DNA of 64,000 bases from Nocardioides furvisabuli (GCF_021083185.1 NZ_JAIGQB010000001.1:248001-312000), one strand, 5' to 3'. Positions 53,355 through 63,735 are shown, counted from the stretch's first letter. Notes: generated by a model not told the origin, from the sequence alone. A program made the numbers and translations.

Positions 53355-53383
53355 ATAGTGACGCCAACTAGTCAGGCTGTCAA
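53355..53383 (-). promoter_or_regulatory. Leaderless promoter of padR with overlapping palindrome
   Basis: On the minus strand TTGACA (53378-53383) and CACTAT (53355-53360) are separated by exactly 17 bp, and 6 nt remain before the ATG. An imperfect palindrome, CTAGATAGT-6 nt-AACTAGTC, spans the -10 and spacer and is a plausible PadR operator. Confidence 0.65.
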
Positions 53384-53510
53384 TCTACTCATCGTCGCGC
53401 GTGGCGTGCGTCACGCCCGCGGCGGTTCCCACCGCGGAATCCGCAGGCGTAGGCTCGCTGTTGATCGCAGTAGATCGGTACCCGCGAGGGACTGAAACGA
53501 AGAGGTCGAC

Positions 53511-54428
53511 ATGACGAGGCATGAACACTCCATCGGCGTGGTCGGCGCCGGCAGGGTCGGTGCCGTGCTGGCAGCCGCCCTCCGCTCCGCGGGTCATGAG
53601 GTCGTGGCGGCCGCGGGCGAGTCCGACGCCTCCCGCCGGCGCATCGCCGCGCTCCTGCCCGGCGTCACGGTGGCCAAGCCCACCGACGTCGCTCGTGGCT
53701 GCGACCTGCTGCTGCTCACCGTGCCGGACGACATGCTGTCCAACGTGGTCAGCGTGCTCAGCGCCAGCGGTGCGATCCGCGAGGGCCAGGTCGTCGTGCA
53801 CACCAGCGGTCGCCACGGCCTCGCGGTGCTCGAACCGGCCCGCGAGATCGGTGCCCGCACGATCGCCGTCCACCCGGCGATGACCTTCACCGGCACCGAG
53901 GTCGACCTGCCGCGCCTGCCCGGCTGCGTCTTCGGCGTCACCGCGGACGATGCCGACCGGGGCCTGGCCGAGAGCGTCGTCGCCGACCTCGGCGGCCGGC
54001 CCATGTGGGTGCCCGAGGAGCGGCGCGCGCTCTACCACGCAGGTCTGGCCCACGGCGCCAACCACCTCGTCACCCTCGTCACCGAGGCGATGGAGATCCT
54101 CTCCGCCGCCGGTGCCGACGACCCGGCCGCCACGCTGCGCCCGCTGCTCACCGCCGCGCTCGACAATGCGCTGGCCGACGGCGACGCCGCGCTGACCGGT
54201 CCCATCGTCCGCGGCGACGTCGAGACGGTGCGGGCCCACGTCGCCGGGCTGCTCGCCGACGCCCCCCAGACGCTGGCGTCGTACGTCGCCCTGGCGCACG
54301 CCACCCTCGACCGTGCCGTGACCGACGGTCGGCTGCTGCCGATCCGGGCCTCCCGGATGCTCCGGGTGCTGGCCGACGCCGAGGCTGCCGCTGGGTCCGC
54401 CGGCACCCCGGCCGACCACCGTCGATGA
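53511..54428 (+). CDS. Rossmann-like/DUF2520 protein
   Basis: A 305-residue protein with an N-terminal NAD(P) Rossmann motif ([20 protein letters not shown]) and a C-terminal helical DUF2520 domain ([20 protein letters not shown]). It is similar in outline to ketopantoate reductase. The family is nearly always encoded before panC in actinobacteria, so a role in pantothenate synthesis is likely but unproven. An AAGAGG ribosome site lies 5-6 nt before the ATG. ATGA overlap with panC. Confidence 0.88.
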   Translation: MTRHEHSIGVVGAGRVGAVLAAALRSAGHEVVAAAGESDASRRRIAALLPGVTVAKPTDVARGCDLLLLTVPDDMLSNVVSVLSASGAIREGQVVVHTSGRHGLAVLEPAREIGARTIAVHPAMTFTGTEVDLPRLPGCVFGVTADDADRGLAESVVADLGGRPMWVPEERRALYHAGLAHGANHLVTLVTEAMEILSAAGADDPAATLRPLLTAALDNALADGDAALTGPIVRGDVETVRAHVAGLLADAPQTLASYVALAHATLDRAVTDGRLLPIRASRMLRVLADAEAAAGSAGTPADHRR

Positions 54429-55360
54429 CGTCGACCCCCGTCCTCGCGAGCGCCCGCGAGGAGCTCTCCGGGTTGCTCTCCGCCGCTCGGCGCGAGGGCG
54501 AGCGCGTCGCCTTCGTGCCCACGATGGGCGCCCTCCACGACGGGCACGCCAGCCTGGTGCGCACGGCTCGCTCTGCCACGACCGGACCCGTCGTGGTCAG
54601 CATCTTCGTCAACCCGATGCAGTTCGCCCCGACCGAGGACCTCGACCGCTACCCCCGCACCCTGGAGGCTGACCTCGAGGTCTGCGCGCGCGAGGGCGTC
54701 GACGTCGTCTTCGCGCCCGGTGTCGAGGAGATGTACCCCGGCGGCTTCAGCCACGACTCGGTCCACGACGGGGTCACCGTGGCACCCGGTGCGCTGGCCG
54801 CGATCCTCGACGGCGCGTCGCGCCCTGGCCACTTCGACGGTGTGCTCACCGTCGTCGCCAAGCTCTTCGGGCTGGTGCGTCCCGATGTCGCCGTCTTCGG
54901 CGAGAAGGACTTCCAGCAGCTCACGCTGGTCCGCCGGATGGTGCGCGACCTGTGCCTGGACATCGAGGTCGTGGGCGGGGAGACGGTGCGCGAGCCCGAC
55001 GGTCTCGCCCTGTCGAGCCGCAACCGCTACCTCGACGCCGACCAGCGTCGTTCGGCCCTCGCGCTGAGCCGCGCGCTGCGCGCGGCGCAGGACAAGGCGG
55101 CGTACGGCGTCCCTGCCGCGCGCCGGGCGGCGATGGCGGTGCTCGACATGGAGCCGGGCCTCGAGCTGGACTACCTCGCGCTCACCTCGCCCGACCTCGG
55201 CGAGCCCCCGGAGACCGGTCCCGGCCGGATCCTGGTGGCTGCACGGGTCGGCACCACGCGGCTGATCGACAACCTGCCGCTCACCTTCGACCGGGTCGCC
55301 CCGGACGTGTCAGCGGGGACCGCTCCTGCGGCCTCGACCACCAGTGAGAGGAGCGGCTGA
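54425..55360 (+). CDS. panC: Pantothenate synthetase
   Basis: A 311-residue PanC with [16 protein letters not shown] (HxGH-type ATP motif), [26 protein letters not shown] and LSSRNRYLD. It ligates pantoate and beta-alanine. The C-terminal 25 residues are low-complexity. Overlaps the DUF2520 gene and is 5 bp from panD. Confidence 0.95.
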   Translation: MTSTPVLASAREELSGLLSAARREGERVAFVPTMGALHDGHASLVRTARSATTGPVVVSIFVNPMQFAPTEDLDRYPRTLEADLEVCAREGVDVVFAPGVEEMYPGGFSHDSVHDGVTVAPGALAAILDGASRPGHFDGVLTVVAKLFGLVRPDVAVFGEKDFQQLTLVRRMVRDLCLDIEVVGGETVREPDGLALSSRNRYLDADQRRSALALSRALRAAQDKAAYGVPAARRAAMAVLDMEPGLELDYLALTSPDLGEPPETGPGRILVAARVGTTRLIDNLPLTFDRVAPDVSAGTAPAASTTSERSG

Positions 55361-55365
55361 GACTG

Positions 55366-55782
55366 ATGCTGCGCACGATGATGAAGTCCAAGATCCACCG
55401 CGCCACCGTGACCCAGGCCGACCTGCACTACGTCGGGTCGGTCACCGTCGACGAGGACCTGCTCGATGCCGCCGACCTCCTGGCCGGGGAGCTGGTGCAC
55501 ATCGTCGACGTCACCAACGGTGCCCGCCTCGAGACCTACACGATCGCCGGCGAGCGCGGCTCCGGCGTCATCGGCATCAACGGTGCCGCCGCCCGCCTGG
55601 TGCACCCCGGGGACACGGTGATCCTCATCGCCTACGCCCAGATGGAGACCGCGGAGGCCAGGGAGCTCAAGCCCCACGTGGTCTTCGTCGACGCGGACAA
55701 CCGGGTGATGGCGACCGGCTACGACCCGGCCGAGACCTTCGGGGACGCCTCGCTGACGCGTGGCGACGCCGTGGCTCGCTAG
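55366..55782 (+). CDS. panD: Aspartate 1-decarboxylase proenzyme
   Basis: A 138-residue pyruvoyl enzyme. It self-cleaves at Gly24-Ser25 (HYVGSVT) to form the pyruvoyl group, then makes beta-alanine for Pan[13 protein letters not shown] and [12 protein letters not shown] are typical. Its TAG stop begins the TAGCCT box of nadB. Confidence 0.95.
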   Translation: MLRTMMKSKIHRATVTQADLHYVGSVTVDEDLLDAADLLAGELVHIVDVTNGARLETYTIAGERGSGVIGINGAAARLVHPGDTVILIAYAQMETAEARELKPHVVFVDADNRVMATGYDPAETFGDASLTRGDAVAR

Positions 55783-55785
55783 CCT
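55780..55785 (+). promoter_or_regulatory. -10 box of nadB overlapping the panD stop
   Basis: TAGCCT; TAG is the panD stop and exactly 6 nt precede the nadB ATG, suggesting an extra leaderless transcript inside the gene run. Confidence 0.5.
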
Positions 55786-55791
55786 GCACGG

Positions 55792-57465
55792 ATGACTGAC
55801 CACCGGCCGGTCCCGGGCCGCCTGCGCGCGCCCGCACCCGGTTGGACCACCCGCGCCGACGTGGTGGTGGTGGGATCCGGCATCGCCGGGCTCACCGCCG
55901 CCCTGCGGATCCATGCGGCTGATCCCTCCCTCCACCTCCTCGTCGTCACCAAGGACGTGCTCGCCGCGGGCTCCACGCAGTGGGCCCAGGGCGGCATCGC
56001 TGCGGCCCTCGGGCCCGGCGACACCCCCGAGCAGCACGAGCACGACACTCTCGTCGCCGGTGCGGGCGCGTGCGACGTCGACGCGGTCCGTGCGCTGGTG
56101 ACCGAGGGCCCCGACGCGGTCCGGGAGCTGATCGCGCTCGGCACCCAGTTCGACCACCACCCCGACGGGGAGCTCTCGCTGACCCGCGAGGGCGGGCACC
56201 ACCGCGATCGCATCGCGCACGCGGGCGGTGACGCGACCGGCGCGGAGATCCAGCGTGCCCTCATCGCCGCGGTCGAGCAGTCGCCACTGATCGAGGTGGT
56301 CCAGCACGCGCTCGCGGTCGACCTGCTCCTGGCCGGCGACGGCGGCGTCGCGGGGGTGACGCTCCACGTGCTCGGCGAGGGCCAACGCGACGGTGTCGGC
56401 GCGGTCCACTGTCGTGCCGTCGTCCTCGCGTCCGGCGGGCTGGGGCAGGTGTTCAGCCAGTCCACGAACCCGAGCGTCTCGACCGGTGACGGCATGGCGG
56501 TCGCCCTGCGCGCCGGCGCCCGACTGCGCGACCTCGAGTTCGTGCAGTTCCACCCGACCGTGATGTGGCTCGGCCCCGACTCGCAGGGCCAGCAGCCGCT
56601 CATCTCCGAGGCGGTCCGCGGAGAAGGGGCCTTCCTCGTCGACGACGAGGGCCGGCGCTTCATGCAGGGCGAGCACCCGCTCGCCGACCTCGCCCCGCGC
56701 GACGTGGTCGCCAAGGCCATCACCCGCCGGATGCTCGAGACCGACCGCCCGCACATGTGGCTCGACGCCCGCCACCTCGGCCCCGAGTTCTGGAGCAGGC
56801 GCTTCCCGACGATCCTGCGCGTCTGCCGTGAGCACGGGGTGGACCCGGTCACCGAGCTGATCCCGGTCGCCCCGGCCCAGCACTACGCCTCCGGCGGCGT
56901 CGCGACCGACCTGTGGGGGCGTACGTCCGTGCCGGGCCTCTACGCCACCGGCGAGGTCGCCTGCTCGGGCGTCCACGGTGCCAACCGGCTGGCGTCCAAC
57001 TCCCTGCTCGAGGGCCTGGTGTTCTCACGCCGCATCGCCGACGTGCTGCCCGGCGAGCTGCGCCCGTGGGCCGGGCCCGCTGCCGACGAGCGGGTCGAGG
57101 GGCTGGTCTCCGGTGACCGGCGCCGGGGCCTGCAGGAGGTCATGACGACCCGGGTCGGCGTGCTGCGCCACGCCGACGGGCTGGCCGAGGCGCTCGACTT
57201 CCTGCATCGTCTCGACCCGGGTGACCCCGTCGTCGAGCCCGCAGCGTGGGAGACCACCAACCTGCTCGCGATCAGCACCGCGCTCGCCGAGGCCGCCGCC
57301 CTGCGCACCGAGACCCGCGGCTCCCACTGGCGCGAGGACTTCCCCGACCGCGACGACACGAGGGCCGGCCACGTCGACTCGTGGCTGGACGACGACGGCA
57401 CCGTCCGCGTCGAGTGGATCGCTACCCCCTCGACCGACCCCAGCACCGAAGGAGCCCGGGCATGA
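55792..57465 (+). CDS. nadB: L-aspartate oxidase
   Basis: A 557-residue flavoprotein of the succinate dehydrogenase/fumarate reductase group: FAD motif VVVVGSGIAGLTAALRI, AAGSTQWAQGGIAAAL, and GVHGANRLASNSLLEGLVFS. It makes iminoaspartate for quinolinate synthesis. The expected partner nadA is not in the window. The end overlaps nadC (ATGA). Confidence 0.95.
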   Translation: MTDHRPVPGRLRAPAPGWTTRADVVVVGSGIAGLTAALRIHAADPSLHLLVVTKDVLAAGSTQWAQGGIAAALGPGDTPEQHEHDTLVAGAGACDVDAVRALVTEGPDAVRELIALGTQFDHHPDGELSLTREGGHHRDRIAHAGGDATGAEIQRALIAAVEQSPLIEVVQHALAVDLLLAGDGGVAGVTLHVLGEGQRDGVGAVHCRAVVLASGGLGQVFSQSTNPSVSTGDGMAVALRAGARLRDLEFVQFHPTVMWLGPDSQGQQPLISEAVRGEGAFLVDDEGRRFMQGEHPLADLAPRDVVAKAITRRMLETDRPHMWLDARHLGPEFWSRRFPTILRVCREHGVDPVTELIPVAPAQHYASGGVATDLWGRTSVPGLYATGEVACSGVHGANRLASNSLLEGLVFSRRIADVLPGELRPWAGPAADERVEGLVSGDRRRGLQEVMTTRVGVLRHADGLAEALDFLHRLDPGDPVVEPAAWETTNLLAISTALAEAAALRTETRGSHWREDFPDRDDTRAGHVDSWLDDDGTVRVEWIATPSTDPSTEGARA

Positions 57466-58367
57466 CGAGCCTCGCCGACGTCCCTGCCGAGCTGCGCGAC
57501 GAGCTGGTCGCCGCAGGCCTCGACCCCGAGGCGCTCTGGCGCCAGGTCCGCGTCGCGGTCGAGGAGGACCTGCCCGACGGCACCGGCGTCGACCCGACCA
57601 GCTGGGCCACCATCGCGGACGACGCGACCGCGCAGGCCGTCCTCGGGGCCCGCGAACCGGGTGTCGTGGCTGGCCTCGGTGTCGCCGCACTGGTCTTCCA
57701 CGCCTTCCTCGGGACCGACGTCCGGATCGACGATCGGCTCCCCGACGGCACGCGGGTGGAGAGCGGTGACGTCGTGATGCGGGTGTCCGGTCGCACTCGT
57801 CAGCTCCTCGTCGCCGAGCGCACCGCGCTGAACCTCGCCTGCCACCTCTCCGGCGTCGCCACCGCGACCGCCCGCTGGGTGGAGGCGCTCGAGGGCTCTG
57901 CGACACGGGTCCTCGACACCCGCAAGACGCTGCCGGGCCTGCGCGCGCTCCAGAAGTACGCCGTGCGCTGCGGCGGCGGCGTGAACCATCGCACGAGCCT
58001 GCAGGACATGGCGATGGTCAAGGACAACCACGTCATCGCCGCCGGTGGAGTGCTGCCGGCGCTCGAGGCGATCCGCGGTCGTTTCCCCGGCCTGCCGGTG
58101 GAGGTCGAGGTGACCACCCTCGACCAGCTCGACGACCTGCTCGCGCTGCCCGCGCCGCCGGAGCGGGTCCTGCTCGACAACATGGACGACGAGACGATGA
58201 CCGAGGCCGTACGCCGTACGGCCGGGCGGGTGCCGCTCGAGGCGAGCGGCGGGATCACGCTCGAGCGGGCCGCGCGCATCGGCGCCACCGGCGTCGACTA
58301 CGTCTCGGTGGGCGCGCTCACCCACTCGGTCGTCGTGCTCGACCTCGGGATGGACCTCGTGGAATGA
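57462..58367 (+). CDS. nadC: Quinolinate phosphoribosyltransferase
   Basis: A 301-residue type II phosphoribosyltransferase: LDTRKTLPGLRALQKYAV, GGGVNHR and MVKDNHVIAAGG are diagnostic, with ERVLLDNMDDETM and LEASGGITLE in the barrel. It converts quinolinate to nicotinate mononucleotide. Overlaps nadB and coaX by 4 bp. Confidence 0.95.
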   Translation: MTSLADVPAELRDELVAAGLDPEALWRQVRVAVEEDLPDGTGVDPTSWATIADDATAQAVLGAREPGVVAGLGVAALVFHAFLGTDVRIDDRLPDGTRVESGDVVMRVSGRTRQLLVAERTALNLACHLSGVATATARWVEALEGSATRVLDTRKTLPGLRALQKYAVRCGGGVNHRTSLQDMAMVKDNHVIAAGGVLPALEAIRGRFPGLPVEVEVTTLDQLDDLLALPAPPERVLLDNMDDETMTEAVRRTAGRVPLEASGGITLERAARIGATGVDYVSVGALTHSVVVLDLGMDLVE

Positions 58368-59134
58368 GCCTGCTCGCCGCCGACATCGGCAACAGCCACA
58401 CCTTCGTCGGTCTCCTCGACGGCGCCGAGGTGACCGCCCACTGGCGGGTGGCGACCGACGAGCGCCGCACGGCCGACGAGTGGTCGGTGCTGCTGCGCGG
58501 CCTGCTCGCCGACCGCGTCGCCGACGTCGACGGCATCGCGGTGTGCGCGACCGTGCCGGCCGTGCTGCACGAGTGGCGCGAGATGCTCGAGCGCCACTTC
58601 CCCGACGTCGCCGCGATCGTCGTCGAGCCCGGTGTGCGCACCGGCATCCCGGTGCTGATGGACAACCCCCGCGAGGTCGGCAGCGACCGCATCGTGAACT
58701 CGCTCGCCGCCGCCACCCTCTACGGAGGCCCGGCGATCGTCGTCGACTTCGGCACCGCGACGACGTTCGACGTCGTCAACGGCAAGGGACAGTACGTCGG
58801 CGGTGCGATCTCCCCGGGCATCGAGATCTCCCTGGAGGCGCTGGGCCGGCGGGGTGCACAGCTGCGCAAGGTGGAGCTCGTACGCCCCCGCTCGGTGATC
58901 GCGAAGAACACCGTCGAGGCACTGCAGAGCGGGATGGTCTTCGGGGTCGCGGCGCAGGTCGAGGGCCTGGTCGCGCGGATGATCGCCGAGCTCGGAGAAC
59001 CCGCCGCGGACGTCACGGTGATCTCCACCGGCCATCTGGCGTCCTTGCTCGTCGATGACTGCGGGTGTTTCACCGTGCATTCCCCGTGGCTGACTCTGCA
59101 GGGTCTACGGCTCGTCTTCGAACGCAACTCCTGA
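58364..59134 (+). CDS. coaX: Type III pantothenate kinase
   Basis: A 256-residue ASKHA kinase: LLAADIGNSHTFVGLLDG is the ATP/phosphate site, NPREVGSDRIVN and VVDFGTATTFDVV are family signatures, then GGAISPGIEISL. It phosphorylates pantothenate to start CoA synthesis. Last gene of the pan-nad-coa run; it converges on the beta-helix protein gene. Confidence 0.95.
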   Translation: MSLLAADIGNSHTFVGLLDGAEVTAHWRVATDERRTADEWSVLLRGLLADRVADVDGIAVCATVPAVLHEWREMLERHFPDVAAIVVEPGVRTGIPVLMDNPREVGSDRIVNSLAAATLYGGPAIVVDFGTATTFDVVNGKGQYVGGAISPGIEISLEALGRRGAQLRKVELVRPRSVIAKNTVEALQSGMVFGVAAQVEGLVARMIAELGEPAADVTVISTGHLASLLVDDCGCFTVHSPWLTLQGLRLVFERNS

Positions 59135-59146
59135 GCCGTCGACCAC

Positions 59147-62100
59147 CTAGGGGGCGGCGGACACCGCCGCGCACGTCTCGTCGAGGCACCACGGGTCGAC
59201 GTCCACCGGGCCGACGACGTCCGTGCCCGTCGTCCACGACGTGGCGACGACGGGGGCGCCGGAGTGGCCCCACCAGTTGCGCTCGGCATCGACGGTGGAC
59301 TCCCCGTAGTGCTGGAGCCGCGGACCCGAGAGGCCGACGAACGCGTTGCCGGTGAGTCGCAACGACGTGGCGCCGCTGGAGATGCCTGTGCGGTCGAAGA
59401 GGTTGCGATCGAGCTGCGCGGCCCCGTTGAGCACCACTGCGACCCGCTCGCTCGGCATGACGAAGGTCGAGTCGCGCACGACCAGGTCGCCGTACGACTC
59501 GACCTGGACGTTGTGTTCCCGGATCTCGCGCAGGTCGACGTGGTCCAGGGTCGTCACCGAGGTGGGCTCGGGGGCCGAGAGGAAGCGCTGGGTGCCCCGT
59601 ACGTCGGTGTGGGCGAGAGCCAGCCGTCCGGCTCCGCGCAGCTGGATGCCCTGCCACACCTCGCCGTTCATCCAGCTGTCGACCGGGGTGGCGCCGCCGG
59701 TCGGGTCCGAGCGATGGGTGAGCGTCACCGGCGCCGCGTCCGTGCCGAGAGCGGACATGGCCCCGTCGACGACGAAGGCCGAGGCCTGAGGGCTCCACCC
59801 TCCCGTGCTCTGGCCCTTGACGACGGCTCCCGCGGCCAGGGTGAGCGTGCTGTCGGCCGGCACCCCGACCCGTCCGTCGAGCAGGAAGGGGATGCCTGAC
59901 GGCCACACCACGTCGCCCGTCGTGTCGCCCGGCGAGACGAGCACGGCACGCACGGCCCCCCCGGTGGTGCGGACGCTGCTCCAGTCGGTTCCTGCTCCGC
60001 TCGGGGAGGCGCGGAGCGCCGACGCGGCCCCACGGACCTCCACGTCCTCCAGTCGGACGTCGGCCGCGTGCACCTGCAGCGGCGTGTCCACCACCGTGGC
60101 GCGGCGCAGCGAACCGCTCGTCATCACGACGTCACGTGCGTCCAGGACCGAGTCCTCGACCAGCGCGTCGGGGCTCTGGACGGCCAGCAGGGTCTGCGAC
60201 CTCCAGGTGACGTGACGGAGCGTGACGGTCGAGCCCGGCGCGAACAGGGTGTCCTGGTCGAGGCCCTCGACGCGGGTGTGGGTGAGGTCCAGCGAGCCTC
60301 CTGCCCACACGCTGGGGCCACCCCACGAGTACCCGTAGCCGCTCGCGTCGACCAGCTCGAGGGAGGGGTCCGAGGCGTTGGTCATCGTCACGGGGGCTGT
60401 GCTCGTCCCCGAGGCGACGAGCCGTCCTTCGACGACGAAGCCCCCCGAGGACCCGAAGTAGCCGACCTTGGCGAGACCGACGACCACGGAGCCTGGTGGT
60501 AGGGAGAGGCGCACGTCAGGCAGCACCCGTACGTGCCCGGACAGTGTGTGGACCACGTCGGAGGACCACGACACGTCGCGGTAGACAGAGCCCTGGTCCA
60601 CGTAGAGGCGCGGCCGGCCACCGCCGCTCACCCGGGTCCCGGAGAAGTCTGCGCCCGCGCCGTCGCTGGACGCCTGCAGCCGGACGTCCTGCCCGAGCGC
60701 GTTGCGCTCGAAGCCGACGTCCGAGCCGGTGATGTAGACGCTGCCTCCGAGGACGGTGCTGTCACTGACCCGGGCCTCGCCGTTCAGCGCGAGCCCGTGC
60801 CACGACTCGGCCTCGAAGCGCGATGCCGTCGCCGAGTGAGGGCCGTGGTAGAGCTGGACGGCACCGGCTCCGGCCATCTGGTGGACGCGGGTCAGCGTGG
60901 TGGGTCCGCTGCTGGTGGTCTGCAGCACGGATGACTGGCGAAGCTTGACGTCGCTGAACGAGCTGGCGCCGGTCCCGGTGAGGGTGACGCCGGTCCAGCG
61001 GAGATCGACCCCCCTCGCGACGAGGCTGCCGGCCTCGCTGACGGACATGGGAGCCGAGCCGGCGTAGTTGTGCTCCGGCGCGACGCCGTCGGTGTCGCCG
61101 CCGACCGAGTCGTCGCGGTAGGCCGTGACGATCACGGGTCGCGACGGGTCGCCCCCCATGTTCACGGTGCCCTGCACGTTGAGGCACGACCCGGCCGGGA
61201 GGTGGACGGTCCAGTAGCAGTGGCCGACCTTGATGCGGGTCCCGGGCGGGATCGTCAGGGTGATGCCCTCGGGGACGACCAGGGTGGTGTGGAAGTAGTG
61301 CCCGGGGACATCTGTGCGCAGCGTGTAGTCGCGCTGGAGCACGTAGGCGTTGTTCTGGGTGGGGTAGGCCGCCCCCTCCTTCTGCATCTCCGGCAGGGTC
61401 CACAGCCACGGTCCGCTCGAGCCTGCGTCCGGCGGGGTGTCGGTCACGTCGATCGACAGGGCCACCTCGACCGCAGCCATGCCCGCCGTGTCCACGAAGC
61501 CGACCGAGAACGTCGCCTTCTCCTCGAAGCCGTTGGCGGTGCCCGAGACGACACCGGTGACGGAGTCGAGCGCGAGCCCGGGCGGCAGCTGGCCCGATGC
61601 CAGGCGCCACGAACCCGGCCGGTCGTCCGCGGTGGCGAGGCGGGTGTCGTACGCCGCGCCGAGCTGCGCAGGAGGAAGCGCGGTGGTGACGATGACCGGT
61701 CGGCCCGTCGAGGTGCCGGAGGGGCACTCGGCCACCGTGGTCTGCGGCAGGTCGAACGAGTGCTCCAGCGTCCCGACCGTCTTGTTGATCATCTTCTCGA
61801 GCATGGCCGGGGTGGAGAGCCCGATCCGGGCCAGCGGCCCGTGCGAGACCTTGCACGAGATGCCGGTCTCGGTGTCGCCCGTGATGGAGGCGTCCCCCTG
61901 GTAGCCGAGGTCGACGTACGGCCCCACGACCGAGTAGAGCTCGAGGGAGACCTTGCCGTAGACCTCTCCGTGCAGGTCGCCGGATGCCCGGGCGTGCGCG
62001 ACACGGGAGCCGGCGGTCGACGTCTGCTGGTAGGCGTGGGGACGCAGCCCGTCGGAGGAGTCGCCGCGGAGGCCGACGATGTTCGCCCCGCTGCGGTTCC

Positions 62101-63556
62101 ACGTGATCGAGGCGTCGACGCTCCCGCTCGCGTCGATCTCGGCGTGGACCGACCCGGTCACCTCGACCCACACGGGGACGGCGCCGATGAAGCCGCCACG
62201 CACCATCGAGACCTCGAACAGCTTCTTCTTCCACTCCTGCTCGAACTGCATCTGGGCGGCGACCCGGAGGGAGTCGCGGACCTTCAGTCCGGCCCCCACG
62301 CGGTAGGACCTCACCTCGAACCAGTCGACGTCGAGGCCCATCTCCACGACGGGGGTCACGACCACTGATCCCGTCAGGCTGGCCTGGGCCGACGCGTCGC
62401 CCTGCGTGGTCTCCAGCTCCACGGCGACATCCGCGACGACCTCGGGGCCGTCGAGGCTGACCAGGCCCGAGGGAGCGCTGAGTCCGGCGGATGCGCGGGG
62501 TGAGGGCAGCACCGAGACGCGCACGCCGTCACCCACGTCGGTGACCACGGGAGCGCCCACGGCGGTCATGGCGATCTCATCGGCTCCCGCCGGGACGTCC
62601 TTGACGACGTCGGGAAGAGCGGCCGGCGTGCTCGTCATGACGGTGCCGGTGGCGAGCGCGGCGACGGACGTGACCTTCACCAAGGTGCCCGAGTCGAGCT
62701 GTGGGCGCGGAGGTACGGCGACGAAGTCACCCACCGCGATGTCGCGCACGCTGGCAGGCGCGCCCTGGCCGAAGGTGAGCAGTCCGGTCGCAGGGTCGAA
62801 GGACAGTGCCGCGGACTCGGCCGGCGTCAGCGCCTCGAGCTTGGGTGTCACCACGACCGGGTCCGGGGCGACTGTGAGCGAGGCTGCTGTGCTCGACACC
62901 GCCGGAGCGCCCGCGAGCGCCGCGGCCGTGAGCCGGTAGTCGAAGGTCCCGGTGGCCGCAGCCCCGAGGTGTGCCGACACCGTGCCCGCTGCGTCCTGCG
63001 CCATCGTCGTGACGGTCACCCAGTCCGCCCCCGAGCGTTGCTGGAGGCTCACGGGTCGCCCGGGGCGAGCCGGGCTGAAGGCGCCGGTCACGGTGACCGC
63101 CTTGTTGACGAAGGTGCTCGGCGGGAGCGCGATGGTGGCGCCCTGCGCCGTCGCGGTCACGGAGCGGACCGGGGTGAGGAGCGCGCGGGCCTGTCGTCGG
63201 GGGACCGGGGCCAGCCGCACCCGCAGGCGCGCCTTCCCCGTCCCTGCGATCCGGGGCACGACGCTCACGCGGAAGGCGCCGCGCTTGGTGGTCGTGCCCT
63301 TCGCCACCGACTTCCACCGCTTGCCCTGCTGCTGCTGCACGACGAGACGGCGCTTGATGCGAGGGGACGACCGGCCGGTCAGCACGACGGCCTCGCCCGG
63401 CACCACGGAGCCCGGCGTGACAGTGAGGCTCGCCTTGGCCCGCGGAGCGGCTGCGCGCCCCGGCTCTGCCGCGGCCGTCGCCGGCACCGCCATCACGCCC
63501 GGCCCGAGCGCTGCCACTGCCACTGCCACTGCCACTGCGCGCCGCAGTCCGACCAT
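59147..63556 (-). CDS. Large secreted right-handed beta-helix protein
   Basis: A 1469-residue exported protein. A signal peptide (about 1-30) is followed by two Ig-like strand domains (about 42-230), a central beta-rich region with no recognised family (about 235-640), a putative-Ig segment (LPPGLALDSVTGVVSGTANG, about 700) and a parallel beta-helix from about 740 to the end. Three modules in the helix repeat a pattern of LPPG-like turn, hydrophobic strands, GxLxAxGT and PVxxT. It has no sortase or membrane anchor and few Cys. A surface or polysaccharide-binding role is guessed. It separates coaX from lsr2. Confidence 0.8.
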   Translation of the reverse strand: MVGLRRAVAVAVAVAALGPGVMAVPATAAAEPGRAAAPRAKASLTVTPGSVVPGEAVVLTGRSSPRIKRRLVVQQQQGKRWKSVAKGTTTKRGAFRVSVVPRIAGTGKARLRVRLAPVPRRQARALLTPVRSVTATAQGATIALPPSTFVNKAVTVTGAFSPARPGRPVSLQQRSGADWVTVTTMAQDAAGTVSAHLGAAATGTFDYRLTAAALAGAPAVSSTAASLTVAPDPVVVTPKLEALTPAESAALSFDPATGLLTFGQGAPASVRDIAVGDFVAVPPRPQLDSGTLVKVTSVAALATGTVMTSTPAALPDVVKDVPAGADEIAMTAVGAPVVTDVGDGVRVSVLPSPRASAGLSAPSGLVSLDGPEVVADVAVELETTQGDASAQASLTGSVVVTPVVEMGLDVDWFEVRSYRVGAGLKVRDSLRVAAQMQFEQEWKKKLFEVSMVRGGFIGAVPVWVEVTGSVHAEIDASGSVDASITWNRSGANIVGLRGDSSDGLRPHAYQQTSTAGSRVAHARASGDLHGEVYGKVSLELYSVVGPYVDLGYQGDASITGDTETGISCKVSHGPLARIGLSTPAMLEKMINKTVGTLEHSFDLPQTTVAECPSGTSTGRPVIVTTALPPAQLGAAYDTRLATADDRPGSWRLASGQLPPGLALDSVTGVVSGTANGFEEKATFSVGFVDTAGMAAVEVALSIDVTDTPPDAGSSGPWLWTLPEMQKEGAAYPTQNNAYVLQRDYTLRTDVPGHYFHTTLVVPEGITLTIPPGTRIKVGHCYWTVHLPAGSCLNVQGTVNMGGDPSRPVIVTAYRDDSVGGDTDGVAPEHNYAGSAPMSVSEAGSLVARGVDLRWTGVTLTGTGASSFSDVKLRQSSVLQTTSSGPTTLTRVHQMAGAGAVQLYHGPHSATASRFEAESWHGLALNGEARVSDSTVLGGSVYITGSDVGFERNALGQDVRLQASSDGAGADFSGTRVSGGGRPRLYVDQGSVYRDVSWSSDVVHTLSGHVRVLPDVRLSLPPGSVVVGLAKVGYFGSSGGFVVEGRLVASGTSTAPVTMTNASDPSLELVDASGYGYSWGGPSVWAGGSLDLTHTRVEGLDQDTLFAPGSTVTLRHVTWRSQTLLAVQSPDALVEDSVLDARDVVMTSGSLRRATVVDTPLQVHAADVRLEDVEVRGAASALRASPSGAGTDWSSVRTTGGAVRAVLVSPGDTTGDVVWPSGIPFLLDGRVGVPADSTLTLAAGAVVKGQSTGGWSPQASAFVVDGAMSALGTDAAPVTLTHRSDPTGGATPVDSWMNGEVWQGIQLRGAGRLALAHTDVRGTQRFLSAPEPTSVTTLDHVDLREIREHNVQVESYGDLVVRDSTFVMPSERVAVVLNGAAQLDRNLFDRTGISSGATSLRLTGNAFVGLSGPRLQHYGESTVDAERNWWGHSGAPVVATSWTTGTDVVGPVDVDPWCLDETCAAVSAAP

Positions 63557-63735
63557 CAGCTTCCCCCACCTCGAGCGTCCGGCAGACGCCGGCGCGGCCG
63601 AGGCTAAGGCGTGCGCGAGTCACCCACGTGGGTTTTCAGCCATCGCGGTTCGCGCAACCGTGGCACGCGGCGACCGCCGGTTGCTCCGGGTCTCGTCGAG
63701 AAAGGGAGCGTCGCTGAATTGCGCCACAATGGCGA

